Below are positions 33,750 to 43,053 of a DNA stretch of 64,000 nucleotides, piece after piece. The position numbers and the translations under genes are program-made. The stretch's first letter is position 1. Every line of letters begins with the position of its first letter. This DNA comes from Macrococcus equipercicus (lineage in GTDB: Bacteria > Bacillota > Bacilli > Staphylococcales > Staphylococcaceae): positions 62,001 through 126,000 of the forward strand of contig NZ_SCWC02000001.1 of the NCBI RefSeq assembly GCF_004359525.2, given 5' to 3'. Below the pieces are notes generated by a model, which was not told the DNA's origin, ran no database searches, and was given only the letters and a program-made list of their open reading frames with translations.

Positions 33750-35447
33750 ATGAAAAAAATAGTGATAGCTGCCCTGCTGCTCTCTCCTCTGACCGGGAAT
33801 GCAGCTCATGCTGAGGGAGATTACATGCAGACAAAGGCTGACGGTGACAAAGTAGAGCTGAAAAGCAGTGAAAAACTGAAAGTTAACGAGTCGGTCGTCA
33901 ATATCCATAAGATGGCGCGGACAAGTTCAGTGCCTGCTTTTAAACCGAGAACATACAAGGGTAAAGTGAGAGAGGAGAATGTTCTCGTTGTACTGATGGA
34001 TTTCCCGGATAGTCCGCAGTCGACACTGACGAAAGGTGATACGCAGAACTATTATGATAACTACACAAAGGCGTATTACAACACACTGTTCTTCGGCAAT
34101 ACTTATAAAGCACCAGATGGCAGTTATTACAATACACTGAAGACTTACTACGAAAAAGCTTCCGGCAGCAGTCTGCGCATTAAGGGGCAGGTCACCGGCT
34201 GGTATCGTGCGAAACATCCACTGAAATATTATGGTGATGCCAACGATAAAAATGTAGGTGAACTGATCATGGAAGCTGCAGTAAAAGCAGCAACAGATCC
34301 GAAGGTCAATATGAAGCAATATGACCGTTATGATTATTATGATCTGGATAAAGACGGCAATATTTATGAGCCTGATGGTATTATCGATAAAATGGTAGTT
34401 ATATTCAGCGGTGTGGGTGAAAGTGAAGGCGGAGGCAGACTTGGAAGCCGCTCTATATGGGAACACGTCAGTGAAGTCCCGTTCACAAGTCCGGGCCATC
34501 CCCAGACTATTACCGGTACAACGAGCAACTACTCAAAATTCTATAAAAAACGTCTGGCAGTTGCTGAATACGGGATAATGGCTGAAGACAGCACTGTAGG
34601 AACGCTTGCTCATGAGTTTGGACATATGCTCGGGCTGATTGATGAATATGATGTTTCTTCAAGTGCCGTGGAACACGGCGGCGAACCGGTACGTTACTGG
34701 TCATTGATGAGTTACGGTGCAGATGCCGGTAAAATTCACGGAACGATGCCGGTCAGTCTGAGCCCTCTGGCAAAATCTGACCTGCAGCAGCTGTATGGTG
34801 GTAACTGGACGCTCGGCAGTGAGATCAATTACGGGACAATCACTGCAAAGGGCAAGGAATTCCTGCTGGATCAGGCCGGCATTAAAGGCTCAAATAATGA
34901 TGTAGTCAAAGTGAACCTGCCGCCTATAAAAAAAATACAGGCCGGCAAAGTCATGCGCTATAATCAATATTATCTGCTGGAGTGGCGCAGTCATAACGGA
35001 CTCGATAAAGGACTTAGTTATATATACGATCCGTTCGGCAAAAACCGCTATGGCAAAGGGCTGGTCATCTGGTATGTCAATGAATCCTATAGGGATAACG
35101 GCGATATCATTAAACATCCCGGAAAAAGTCTGCTCGGCGTTGTCGATGCCAATCCTCAGTCGATAAGAAGTAAAGATGGCTACAGCCCTGTGACAGATAC
35201 CCAAATATATGACGCCGCATTTAACACACGGAATTATGGAAACTATAATTCAAATCCAAATTACTTCTTCAAAAAACCAACGACAGCTCCTAAACCATTG
35301 TTCAGTGACAGCAACTACACACAGACCGCTTTAAACCACTTAACATTGCGTGAAGCAGGGAGAGTCCTGCCGCAGCTCGGCCTGAAAATTAAAGTGGTCG
35401 ATCAGAATAGCGACGGCACTGTAGCAAAAATCAAAATATATAAATAA
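33750..35447 (+). CDS. Secreted M6-family metallopeptidase (short form)
   Basis: A 565-residue exported protease of family M6 (immune inhibitor A). Signal peptide ends near AAHAEG (residue 20). Catalytic zinc motif HEFGHMLGLIDEYD starts at residue 288, and a calcium-like LDKDGNIYEPDGIID loop precedes it. The protein is collinear with the larger downstream paralogue but lacks a region of about 160 residues and most of the propeptide. Start ATG 33750 (AGGAG 9 nt upstream) rather than TTG 33744. Likely in an operon with the GATase-like gene. Confidence 0.88.
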   Translation: MKKIVIAALLLSPLTGNAAHAEGDYMQTKADGDKVELKSSEKLKVNESVVNIHKMARTSSVPAFKPRTYKGKVREENVLVVLMDFPDSPQSTLTKGDTQNYYDNYTKAYYNTLFFGNTYKAPDGSYYNTLKTYYEKASGSSLRIKGQVTGWYRAKHPLKYYGDANDKNVGELIMEAAVKAATDPKVNMKQYDRYDYYDLDKDGNIYEPDGIIDKMVVIFSGVGESEGGGRLGSRSIWEHVSEVPFTSPGHPQTITGTTSNYSKFYKKRLAVAEYGIMAEDSTVGTLAHEFGHMLGLIDEYDVSSSAVEHGGEPVRYWSLMSYGADAGKIHGTMPVSLSPLAKSDLQQLYGGNWTLGSEINYGTITAKGKEFLLDQAGIKGSNNDVVKVNLPPIKKIQAGKVMRYNQYYLLEWRSHNGLDKGLSYIYDPFGKNRYGKGLVIWYVNESYRDNGDIIKHPGKSLLGVVDANPQSIRSKDGYSPVTDTQIYDAAFNTRNYGNYNSNPNYFFKKPTTAPKPLFSDSNYTQTALNHLTLREAGRVLPQLGLKIKVVDQNSDGTVAKIKIYK

Positions 35448-35461
35448 GCCGGCAGCCATTA

Positions 35462-35491
35462 ATGCACATTATCTTTTATGATAATGTGCAT
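35462..35491 (+). terminator. Hairpin after first M6 gene
   Basis: Perfect 12-bp stem ATGCACATTATC / GATAATGTGCAT, loop TTTTAT, with a weak T-rich tail. Confidence 0.65.
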
Positions 35492-35565
35492 ATTTCTAAT
35501 GAATAAATATACCGTTTTAATCATTTTTGTAACACAATATTAATATCAGAAAATTCAAATAGTTA

Positions 35566-35594
35566 TTTACATTCTTCCATTTTCTATACATAAT
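35566..35594 (+). promoter_or_regulatory. Promoter of the long M6 protease gene
   Basis: TTTACA (35566-35571), 17-nt spacer, CATAAT (35589-35594), about 40 nt before the ATG. Confidence 0.65.
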
Positions 35595-35636
35595 GGGATT
35601 AAGTAAGCTAAACACTATCAAAACGGGGGAAAATCA

Positions 35637-38021
35637 ATGAAGAAAAAAGCAGTAGTGTCATCGTTACTGGCATTGAGTCTAGGGGTATCGGGTCTAGGAT
35701 TGACGAGCGGCGCAGCTTATGCTGACGAAGCGCTGAAAGTGAAGTCTGCTGATGCATTTACAGGGGAAAGCTTTGACCGCGTCATCGCTAATGAAGAGCG
35801 GCTGATTAAGATGCTGAAAGATGAAGGAATCATCAGCAAAAATGCAACCCGTGCCGAAGCAGAAAAGGCAGTCTCTGATTATTTGAACAGCAAACAGGAG
35901 ACAACAGATAGAAAAGTAAAGAATGAAGGCAAATTCGTTAAGAAATATAAAAAAGTCGATGCTAAAAATGGCAAGGGCAAACTAAACAAATATACAAAAG
36001 GCCAGGGCAAGAAAAAAGGTCATGCCGGCAACTTGAAACCTGTTGTTGAAGAAAACTATACAGGAGAAAAACGCACGGACAAAGTGCTGATTCTCGCGAT
36101 TGATTTCCCGGATTATCAGAACTCAACCATTACAAAAGAAGAGACGGATATGTTCTATGAGGATTATCCGGTGAGTCACTTCCAGGACATGGTGTTCGGA
36201 CAAAACGGCTATAAAGGGCCGAACGGCGAGAACTTGATCAGCATGAAGCAGTTCTACCAGAATCAGTCAGGCGGCAGCTATGATATTGACGGTCAAGTGC
36301 ATGGCTGGTACAAAGCCAAATACCCTGCAAAATACTACGGCGGTCATGCCGGTTCGAGTAAAGATGTTAACGCCAGAGCGCTCGTCAAAGAAGCACTGGA
36401 GCAGGCTGCCAAAGACCCGAGTCTTAACCTGGCAGACTACGACCAGTGGGATCGCTACGACCTTGATGGTGACGGCGTGCTGCACGAAAAAGATGGTATC
36501 GTTGACCACGTGATGATTATCCATGCCTCTCCAGGTGAAGAAGCAGGCGGCGGTAAATTAGGACCAGATGCTATCTGGTCTCACAGATGGAGCCTGGACT
36601 TCACGAATACAGGTGAGCCTTATACAATCCCGGGCACGAACTCCGGCCAGAAGCAGTTCGGCGGTAAACTGGCAGTCATCGACTACACAATCCAGCCTGA
36701 AGATGGAGCGGCCGGTGTCTTCTCCCATGAATATGGTCATGATCTAGGACTACCTGATGAATACGATACAATCTACTCAGGGAAAGGTGAGCCTGTATCT
36801 TACTGGTCTATTATGTCAAGCGGCAGCTGGGCAGGTAAAATCCCGGGGACAGAGCCGTCTGGATTCGATGCTTACATGAAAGAGCAGCTGCAGGAAATGC
36901 ACGGTGGTAACTGGCAGACGGGCACTGAAATCGATGCCGCTGATGTCACTGCTGCACCGCAGGAATTCCTGCTGGACGAAGCAGCAACTAAAGGAACAAA
37001 CAATGATGCAGTCCGTATCAATCTTCCAGACAAAGTCACTCAAGTATTGAAACCGGCTGAAGGAGAAAAAGCTTACTTCAGTGGTGCCGGCGATGATTTA
37101 ACGAACACAGCGACAGCATCAGTTGATTTAACAGGAAAAACAACAGCTGACCTGACATTTAAAGCATGGTATAACATTGAAAAAGGCTATGACTATGCAT
37201 ATGTTCAAGCATCAACAGATGGTAAAAACTGGACAAATATCGCAGGTAACATTACTAATAATGATGATTCTGAAGGTACAGGGGCTAACACCGGCAATGG
37301 TATTGACGGCGAGAGCAACGGCTGGGTCGACGCTAAGTTCAACCTTGATGCCTTTGCAGGTAAAAAAGTACAGTTACGTTACCTTTATGTAACTGACGGT
37401 GGTTATACAGCACCTGGATTTTATGCTGATGATATTAAAGTGACAGCAGACGGTGCTACTGTATTTGCTGATAATGCTGAAGGAGCATCAAAACTTGAAC
37501 TGAATGGTTTCTCAGTAAGCGATGGTAAGACGTATGCCAAAAACTACTACTTGCTGCAATGGAGAAGCCATAATAAAGTAGACCAAGGACTGGCACATAT
37601 TTTAAGAAACGGGTCATTAATGAGCTTCAATACTGGCCTGAACGTTTACTATGTTGACAATAGCTACACAGACAACCATGTAGGTAAGCACCCAGGTTAC
37701 GGCTTCATCGGAATCGTTGATGCGGACCAGAATGCAGTGAAGTGGGAAGGCACAGTACCTTCAGTCGCTTTTACACAGTATCAAGTACGCGATGCAGCAT
37801 TCAGTCTGACACCACAGGATCCAGTCAGCCTGAAACTTGCAGATGGTTCAACATTAGTCGACAAAAACTTGCAGTCTAATCCATTGTTCGACGACTCAAA
37901 AGATTACTCAGACCCGGCACAGCCTCATGCGGGCAGAGTATTGCCTCATACAGGGCTTAAAGTACAGGTCGTAAGCGAATCTAAAGATAAATCGACAGGT
38001 AAAATAGTCATCTACAAGTAA
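35637..38021 (+). CDS. Secreted M6-family metallopeptidase, immune inhibitor A type (long form)
   Basis: A 794-residue exported protease. Signal peptide cleaved near AYADE (residue 30), Lys-rich propeptide to about residue 130, M6 catalytic domain with HEYGHDLGLPDEYD starting at residue 364 and the calcium-like LDGDGVLHEKDGIVD loop. A MAM/VEG-like beta-sandwich of about 160 residues (coordinates about 37035-37530) is inserted before the conserved YYLLQWRSHNKVDQG segment that continues the paralogous core. InhA proteases degrade host proteins and antimicrobial peptides in Bacillus; the role here is unproven. It has its own promoter and a very strong terminator. Confidence 0.92.
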   Translation: MKKKAVVSSLLALSLGVSGLGLTSGAAYADEALKVKSADAFTGESFDRVIANEERLIKMLKDEGIISKNATRAEAEKAVSDYLNSKQETTDRKVKNEGKFVKKYKKVDAKNGKGKLNKYTKGQGKKKGHAGNLKPVVEENYTGEKRTDKVLILAIDFPDYQNSTITKEETDMFYEDYPVSHFQDMVFGQNGYKGPNGENLISMKQFYQNQSGGSYDIDGQVHGWYKAKYPAKYYGGHAGSSKDVNARALVKEALEQAAKDPSLNLADYDQWDRYDLDGDGVLHEKDGIVDHVMIIHASPGEEAGGGKLGPDAIWSHRWSLDFTNTGEPYTIPGTNSGQKQFGGKLAVIDYTIQPEDGAAGVFSHEYGHDLGLPDEYDTIYSGKGEPVSYWSIMSSGSWAGKIPGTEPSGFDAYMKEQLQEMHGGNWQTGTEIDAADVTAAPQEFLLDEAATKGTNNDAVRINLPDKVTQVLKPAEGEKAYFSGAGDDLTNTATASVDLTGKTTADLTFKAWYNIEKGYDYAYVQASTDGKNWTNIAGNITNNDDSEGTGANTGNGIDGESNGWVDAKFNLDAFAGKKVQLRYLYVTDGGYTAPGFYADDIKVTADGATVFADNAEGASKLELNGFSVSDGKTYAKNYYLLQWRSHNKVDQGLAHILRNGSLMSFNTGLNVYYVDNSYTDNHVGKHPGYGFIGIVDADQNAVKWEGTVPSVAFTQYQVRDAAFSLTPQDPVSLKLADGSTLVDKNLQSNPLFDDSKDYSDPAQPHAGRVLPHTGLKVQVVSESKDKSTGKIVIYK

Positions 38022-38033
38022 TATGAGCATTCC

Positions 38034-38104
38034 ACACCTTGAAATTCCTGCGGACGAAACGAAGTTAACTTCGTTTCGTCCGTATGAGTTCAAGGTGTTT
38101 TTTT
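38034..38104 (+). terminator. Compound terminator with a 32-nt perfect palindrome
   Basis: Inner palindrome 38051-38082 (CGGACGAAACGAAG / CTTCGTTTCGTCCG around TTAA) nested in an outer stem ACACCTTGAA / TTCAAGGTGT, then seven T. Confidence 0.85.
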
Positions 38105-38193
38105 GTGAGAACAGCTGCATTCATAAGAAAACTGACGAGGGAATGTTTTTGACGGGTGTCTTTTTGCTATAATAGTAAAAAAGGGGTGGGTAG

Positions 38194-38733
38194 ATGATTT
38201 ATTTGGAGACTGACCGATTACAGCTGCGGGATTTCGTGCCGGAAGATCTGCAGCCATTCAAAGAGATGAATGTGGATCCTGATGTCCGTCAATATTTTCC
38301 GGACATTATGAGTTTTAAACGCTCGGAAATGGCATTCCGGCATATGCAGCAGGAGATTGATGCCACAGGTCTCGGCTTATATGCCGTAGAAGAGAAGAAG
38401 AGCAGGAAATTCATCGGCTTCATCGGTGTCCAGTATATGGAAGCGACACCGATGTATTCACTTGATATTATGCCGTGCTACGAAATTGGTTGGCGTCTCA
38501 TTAAATCAGCATGGGGAAAAGGCTACGCGACAGAAGGGGCACGGGCCGTGCTCGACTATGTCCGGCCGCGAATTGACCTGCCGATCTATAGTTTTACAAG
38601 CATTGATAATAAGCGGAGCATGAAAGTGATGGAGAAGTTAGGGTTGAAGCAAGTGACGACATTCAAGCACCCGCTAGTCGATCCACGACATCCGATGAGT
38701 CTCCAGGTGCTCTATAAGGATGTGGCACAATGA
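38194..38733 (+). CDS. RimJ/RimL-type N-acetyltransferase
   Basis: A 179-residue GNAT protein of the RimJ/RimL type, beginning LETDRLQLRDFVPEDL as the family does, with EIGWRLIKSAWGKGYATEGA forming the acetyl-CoA site and SFTSIDNKRSMKVMEKLGL near the end. The acceptor may be a protein N terminus or small molecule; unknown. Its stop overlaps the DUF523 gene in ATGA. TATAAT at 38168-38173 may be its -10. Confidence 0.86.
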   Translation: MIYLETDRLQLRDFVPEDLQPFKEMNVDPDVRQYFPDIMSFKRSEMAFRHMQQEIDATGLGLYAVEEKKSRKFIGFIGVQYMEATPMYSLDIMPCYEIGWRLIKSAWGKGYATEGARAVLDYVRPRIDLPIYSFTSIDNKRSMKVMEKLGLKQVTTFKHPLVDPRHPMSLQVLYKDVAQ

Positions 38734-39182
38734 TTTTAGTCAGCAGCTGTCTGATCGGCGAAGAAGTCAGATATGATGGCAGGCACCAATTGAATAGCAG
38801 CTTAAAGACACTCGTTGATGACGGGAAAGCCATCGCTGCTTGTCCTGAACTCATGGGGGGTTTGCTAGTGCCGCGTACACCTGCTGAGATTATCGGGGGT
38901 GCAGGAGAAGATGTCTGGCAGGGGACAGCACAAGTGATGACACGCGATGGTCGAGATGTCACTGCTGACTACAAGGCAGGTGCTGAACGTTTCCTTGAAA
39001 TATGTCTGCAACACCATATCACAACAGTCATCTTAAAAGAAAACAGTCCAAGCTGCGGATCCCAGGCGATATACGACGGCACGTTCTCAGGCGAAAAAAT
39101 TGCGGGGGAGGGCGTGACAACTGCCCTGCTGCTTGCTAACGGCATCAAAGTTTACAGTGAGAAAAATTTCATCAACAAATAA
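38730..39182 (+). CDS. DUF523 protein
   Basis: A 150-residue DUF523 protein, recognisable by MILVSSCLIGEEVRYDG at the start, CPELMGGLLVPRTPAEI near residue 38 and LKENSPSCGSQAIYDG near residue 100. The conserved Cys residues suggest metal or sulfur chemistry, but no function is established. Translationally coupled to the acetyltransferase gene. Confidence 0.88.
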   Translation: MILVSSCLIGEEVRYDGRHQLNSSLKTLVDDGKAIAACPELMGGLLVPRTPAEIIGGAGEDVWQGTAQVMTRDGRDVTADYKAGAERFLEICLQHHITTVILKENSPSCGSQAIYDGTFSGEKIAGEGVTTALLLANGIKVYSEKNFINK

Positions 39183-39213
39183 AGCGGTATGACGATTAAG
39201 TCATACCGCTTTA
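39181..39213. terminator. Bidirectional terminator
   Basis: Stem AAAGCGGTATGAC / GTCATACCGCTTT between the convergent DUF523 and LOG genes, with T/A runs on both sides. Confidence 0.85.
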
Positions 39214-39747
39214 TTGCTGTGTCAAATGATCGAGAAGTCGAACCGGATCATCGTCAAACACGGCGATGTCCAGCTGCGGTGTATCAATAAATCCCTGCTG
39301 ATTCATATGACGGAGCATGTTCTGCAGCGGCTCATAAAAGGCATGGGTATTCAGCACGCCGACCGGCTTATGATGAAGGCCGATCTGTGCCCACGTGAAT
39401 ATTTCGAAAAATTCTTCTAAAGTTCCGGCACCGCCCGGCATCATAATAAACCCTTCAGCGAGGTCAGCCATCATTTTCTTGCGTTCATGCATCGTCTCTA
39501 CAATATGCAGCTCAGTAATGCCGGTATGAGCGATTTCTCTAGAATGCAGGAAGCTCGGTATAATACCGATGGCGCTGCCGCCATGAGTCATAACGCTGTC
39601 TGCGATCGCACCCATCAATCCTACTTTGCCGCCGCCGTAGACTAAAGTGATATCTCTTGCAGCAAGCTGTGCCCCGAGACGTCTCGCATGTTCCTCGTAA
39701 ATGGGGGCTCCGGTGCGGGATCCGCAGAATACAGCGACTGTTTTCAT
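39211..39747 (-). CDS. LOG-family protein (TIGR00730), cytokinin riboside 5'-monophosphate phosphoribohydrolase-like
   Basis: A 178-residue Rossmann-fold LOG protein. The motif PGGAGTLEEFFE (near residue 105) and GGGKVGLMG (near 38) are the family hallmarks. Plant and some bacterial LOG enzymes release the base from nucleoside monophosphates; in Firmicutes the natural substrate is uncertain. Ribosome site AAAGGAG; divergent from the next acetyltransferase gene. Confidence 0.9.
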   Translation of the reverse strand: MKTVAVFCGSRTGAPIYEEHARRLGAQLAARDITLVYGGGKVGLMGAIADSVMTHGGSAIGIIPSFLHSREIAHTGITELHIVETMHERKKMMADLAEGFIMMPGGAGTLEEFFEIFTWAQIGLHHKPVGVLNTHAFYEPLQNMLRHMNQQGFIDTPQLDIAVFDDDPVRLLDHLTQQ

Positions 39748-39798
39748 ATTAACTCTCCTTTATATGATATGATAAGATTATTGAAACGAGGTGTTACA

Positions 39799-40263
39799 AT
39801 GCTCAGAATTATGCAGGTCGACCCTTCGATGGAAATTTCATTCCGTCATTATCAGCTGTCGTTAAAGCAGATGTTCTTTGCGGGTCATCCGGCCTATATT
39901 ATTAACCGTAAGCGTTCCAACTACTTTCCTTTCGTCATTTTGAAGGACGACGAAATTATCGGCGCGTTCGCTCTTGAACGTGGTGCCATACTCTCAGTCA
40001 TGGATGCACCGAAAACTGCTATCTATCTCCGAGGCCTGTCTTTAGACAGCCGTCATCAGGGGAAAGGTTACTTCAGAAAAGTGCTGCAGGAATTAGAACG
40101 CTATATTAACGAACAGGATCCTGACATTACTGACCTTTATTTAATGGTCAACGTCAACAACGACAACGGCTACTATGCCTTCATCAAATCAGGGTTTATT
40201 GACCGGCAGAAAACAGTGAAGCAAAGTCTGGTCACTCTTAAAGTACTGTCAAAATCATTGTGA
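39799..40263 (+). CDS. GNAT-family N-acetyltransferase
   Basis: A 154-residue GNAT protein. RGLSLDSRHQGKGYFRKVLQ carries the acetyl-CoA loop; NVNNDNGYYAFIKSGF is the C-terminal signature. Start ATG 39799 with GAGGTG upstream; a longer frame to 39688 overlaps the divergent LOG gene and is not supported. Its 3' end overlaps the convergent YaiI gene by 9 nt. Confidence 0.83.
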   Translation: MLRIMQVDPSMEISFRHYQLSLKQMFFAGHPAYIINRKRSNYFPFVILKDDEIIGAFALERGAILSVMDAPKTAIYLRGLSLDSRHQGKGYFRKVLQELERYINEQDPDITDLYLMVNVNNDNGYYAFIKSGFIDRQKTVKQSLVTLKVLSKSL

Positions 40264-40707
40264 TGTCTCGATCAGTGCCAGCAAAGCTTTTTTGAACTGT
40301 TTCTTATGTTGGGCCGTGAATTTAGCAGGGCCTTTTGTACGTATTCCTGCCTGACGCAGCTGGCTGGACTGGTGTCGCATCATCAGCAGCTGGTCGATGT
40401 TATCATGAGTATAGGCGCTGCCGTTATGGTGCATGACAATGATGTTTTTGTTCAGCAGCAGACTTGCCAGCCCGTAATCCTGTGTGACAACCAGGTCACC
40501 TGGCCGGGACAACTGAACAATTTTATAGTCGGCACTGTCAGCACCGTCATCGACATATTGAATAGTGACAAAATCTGGATAGGTATGATGAGAAAAATGA
40601 TTGAAGTTTCTGACGAGCAGAACTTCAATCATTTTTTGCTGTGCTGTATCGATTACTTCATTGATGACAGGTGAAGCATCAGCATCGATGATAATGCGCT
40701 TGATCAT
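40255..40707 (-). CDS. YaiI/YqxD-family (DUF188) protein
   Basis: A 150-residue UPF0178 protein with the IIIDADASPV opening and SADYKIVQLSRPGDLVVTQDYGLA core, a PIN-like fold with conserved Asp residues. Probably a nuclease-like protein of unknown function. Start codon overlaps the stop of the upstream coiled-coil gene by one base (TAATG), so translation is coupled. Confidence 0.88.
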   Translation of the reverse strand: MIKRIIIDADASPVINEVIDTAQQKMIEVLLVRNFNHFSHHTYPDFVTIQYVDDGADSADYKIVQLSRPGDLVVTQDYGLASLLLNKNIIVMHHNGSAYTHDNIDQLLMMRHQSSQLRQAGIRTKGPAKFTAQHKKQFKKALLALIETSQ

Positions 40708-41369
40708 TAATACTTGCCGAGTCTTCTGAGATGTTCAGCCATTTCAAGCCGGTGCCGGTTAAATAAAGGCGCATTGGCTGTATTGTCCTCATATTCATGA
40801 GCGAGTACACGATTCTCTATGTAGTCATTGACATCGTGGAAAGCATCATGTTCTGTCTGCTGTTTTGCGATCTGCTGATGCAGGAACTGTGTGGCCTGCT
40901 TATGGGCCGCAGGAATTTGCTGCTCGCGCTTATCTGCAGCTTTCAGTGCTTTTTTCATTTCTTTTTGGCGCTGTTTCAGTGCTTTCTCTTCCTGAGCATG
41001 ACGTCTCTCGACTTCTTTTGACAATGTCTGAATCATTTTTTGGTCCTCGTGTTCTTTCTTCTTCTCTGCATGGTCATGCTGGTAGGCGGCTGTTTTATGC
41101 TGCAGCTGGTGAGTGGTATGAGAGATAAATTCAGCTGTTCTGACTGTCTTATCTTTAGCGCTGCCTGCTTTATCGGACAGCTTACGGCCGGTCGCAGTTG
41201 TTTTGTCGATAGTCATGGCAGCGAGATCTTTAGTCGTTGATAATGTGTGCATCGTTCTGTTGCGCATTCTGATATAGTCCTTGTTATGCGTCAGACGATG
41301 ACGTTCGGTAATTAATGGTACAAGAACAATAGCACCGACATTGACTGCCGTCTTGATTTTCTGGTTCAT
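40707..41369 (-). CDS. Hypothetical coiled-coil protein
   Basis: A 220-residue protein with a short hydrophobic N terminus (VNVGAIVLVPLI, possibly one weak membrane segment), then Lys/Glu/Gln/His-rich helices predicted to form coiled coil from about 60 to 170. No recognisable domain. Good ribosome site (GGAGAGG). Coupled to the YaiI gene downstream. Confidence 0.65.
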   Translation of the reverse strand: MNQKIKTAVNVGAIVLVPLITERHRLTHNKDYIRMRNRTMHTLSTTKDLAAMTIDKTTATGRKLSDKAGSAKDKTVRTAEFISHTTHQLQHKTAAYQHDHAEKKKEHEDQKMIQTLSKEVERRHAQEEKALKQRQKEMKKALKAADKREQQIPAAHKQATQFLHQQIAKQQTEHDAFHDVNDYIENRVLAHEYEDNTANAPLFNRHRLEMAEHLRRLGKY

Positions 41370-41489
41370 GGTAACCTCTCCTTAGTGATGACTGAATAGT
41401 TAATTGTACCCTCATTATATATACTATAAACGAGACCGAAAAGCCCCGAAAGACTGTCTGATTTTGTTTCATGGAGAAGAGCTTTACTG

Positions 41490-41912
41490 CTAGTAATACC
41501 GCATGTTGTTGACTATCTTCCGGGAAATGTGCATAAGCGATGCAAATTCACGGGGCGTCAATTTAGCGACAGCGAGCATTTCTTCAGGCACATGATTCAA
41601 CTGCTCAATTAAATGACGGCCTTCCGCTGTCAGAAGCACATGAACAATTCTTTCATCTTCTTGTGCACGGGCACGTTCAATCAGACCGCGCAGTTCCATT
41701 TTTTTGATGATCGGGGTAATGGTCCCGGATTGAAATGCCAGTTTTTCGCCGAGTCTGAGGACTGGAAGAGGGCCTGATTCAAGCAGTACCATAAGTACAA
41801 GATAATGCTGATAGCTAATATTATAAGGTTTTAATTTATTTCTGTTATAATGTTTAATCACTTCACGTTGAACGAGATACATCTTATAGGCGACACTGGT
41901 TTCTATTGTCAT
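41490..41912 (-). CDS. MarR-family transcriptional regulator
   Basis: A 140-residue MarR protein with the winged helix (LRLGEKLAFQSGTITPIIKKMELRGLIERARAQEDERIVHVLLT). No Cys at the MgrA/SarZ position. ATG 41912 is chosen because AAAGGAG is 5 nt upstream; GTG 41918 lies in that site. The target is unknown; neighbours uppP and the coiled-coil gene give no clear hint. Confidence 0.86.
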   Translation of the reverse strand: MTIETSVAYKMYLVQREVIKHYNRNKLKPYNISYQHYLVLMVLLESGPLPVLRLGEKLAFQSGTITPIIKKMELRGLIERARAQEDERIVHVLLTAEGRHLIEQLNHVPEEMLAVAKLTPREFASLMHISRKIVNNMRYY

Positions 41913-42037
41913 GAGCACTCCTTTATGTATTTATGCATTTTAAATAATATTTTAATGATACCATGCAGAAGTATGAATATAAAGTTATATCTGAGTAACT
42001 ATGTCATCATTCAATTTTCACCAGCTACAATCAATGT

Positions 42038-42073
42038 AAAAAAGTGTAAAGGAAATTCCTTTACACTTTTTTT
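42038..42073. terminator. Strong bidirectional terminator
   Basis: A 17-bp palindromic stem AAAAAAGTGTAAAGGAA / TTCCTTTACACTTTTTT, ending uppP on the minus strand. Confidence 0.85.
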
Positions 42074-42074
42074 G

Positions 42075-42917
42075 TTATATATGTCTGCCGATTCCGAAGC
42101 CAAAATACAGGACAGCGATAATAGCGACGAGCACAAGTCGGTAAATCGCGAAAGGTATCAACTTAACCCGGCTGATCAGTTCAAGGAATAATTTAATGGA
42201 CAATAAGCCGAATACAAAGGCAGCGATAAAGCCGACTATATAAAACCATAAAGTATCATGGGTAATATAGTGATAATTGCTCAGCAGGCTTTTCGCGCTC
42301 GCTGCTGCCATAATCGGTACAGCCATAATAAACGTGAAATCAGACGCTCCTTTATGAGACATTTTAGTCAGCACGCCCGCTGAAATAGTGGAGCCTGAGC
42401 GGGAGAAGCCCGGCCATAAAGCAAGTACTTGCGTCAGACCGATAATCAGAGCCTGCTTGTGCGTAATGCTGTCGACGCTGATTGGATGTTTGACGTTTTT
42501 GGCATATAGATCAGCGGCAATCATTAATAGGGCACCGAGTGCAAGGCCGACCAGTACAGTAGGGACAGAGAATAAATACTCGTCGATAAAGTCGTTGAAC
42601 AGCAGTCCTGCGATACCTGCCGGTAACAGTCCGATAAAAACATGAGATAATTTAAGCCGATGAGCAGTTTTCTGGTTTTTAACGCTCAGCATGTCGACAA
42701 AGCGGTGTCTGAATATCCATGCTGCTGCGAAAATTGACCCGAGCTGAATGACTACTTTGAATGTGTTGGCTGATTCTTTTGAGCCTAACACTGCTTGTGA
42801 GTGCAGCCACATGTCATCCACTAAGATTTGATGACCAGTTGAAGAGATAGGAGCGAACTCTGTGAGCCCTTCTACAATGCCTAGAATAAACGCTTTTACT
42901 AGTTCAAACAGTTCCAT
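42075..42917 (-). CDS. uppP: Undecaprenyl-diphosphatase
   Basis: A 280-residue membrane phosphatase (BacA/UppP) that recycles undecaprenyl pyrophosphate to the monophosphate lipid carrier for peptidoglycan and teichoic acid. Motifs: GIVEGLTEFAPISSTGHQIL near residue 14 (Glu, SSTGH) and ALWPGFSRSGSTISAG near residue 165 (Arg, Ser). About eight membrane helices. It confers bacitracin tolerance in relatives. Monocistronic; ribosome site AAGGTGG. Confidence 0.95.
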   Translation of the reverse strand: MELFELVKAFILGIVEGLTEFAPISSTGHQILVDDMWLHSQAVLGSKESANTFKVVIQLGSIFAAAWIFRHRFVDMLSVKNQKTAHRLKLSHVFIGLLPAGIAGLLFNDFIDEYLFSVPTVLVGLALGALLMIAADLYAKNVKHPISVDSITHKQALIIGLTQVLALWPGFSRSGSTISAGVLTKMSHKGASDFTFIMAVPIMAAASAKSLLSNYHYITHDTLWFYIVGFIAAFVFGLLSIKLFLELISRVKLIPFAIYRLVLVAIIAVLYFGFGIGRHI

Positions 42918-43053
42918 TATGTTACCACCTTATATGAAATAAAATACTTCCAAAAGTATAGCATATGTACTTAAAATTCTCTTGCCTAATCATCAAACAT
43001 ATTCCTTTAGTTTTCAGCGAAATACTATATAATACTAGTTAGGATGTGATAAT

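Noticed and set aside
33927-34499. 190-residue minus-strand frame inside the first M6 gene
   Set aside because: Shadow frame opposite a well-conserved protease; no ribosome site.
31000-38110. Mobile island carrying the secreted proteases
   Set aside because: No transposase, integrase, tRNA boundary, direct repeats or sharp composition change was seen around the cluster.
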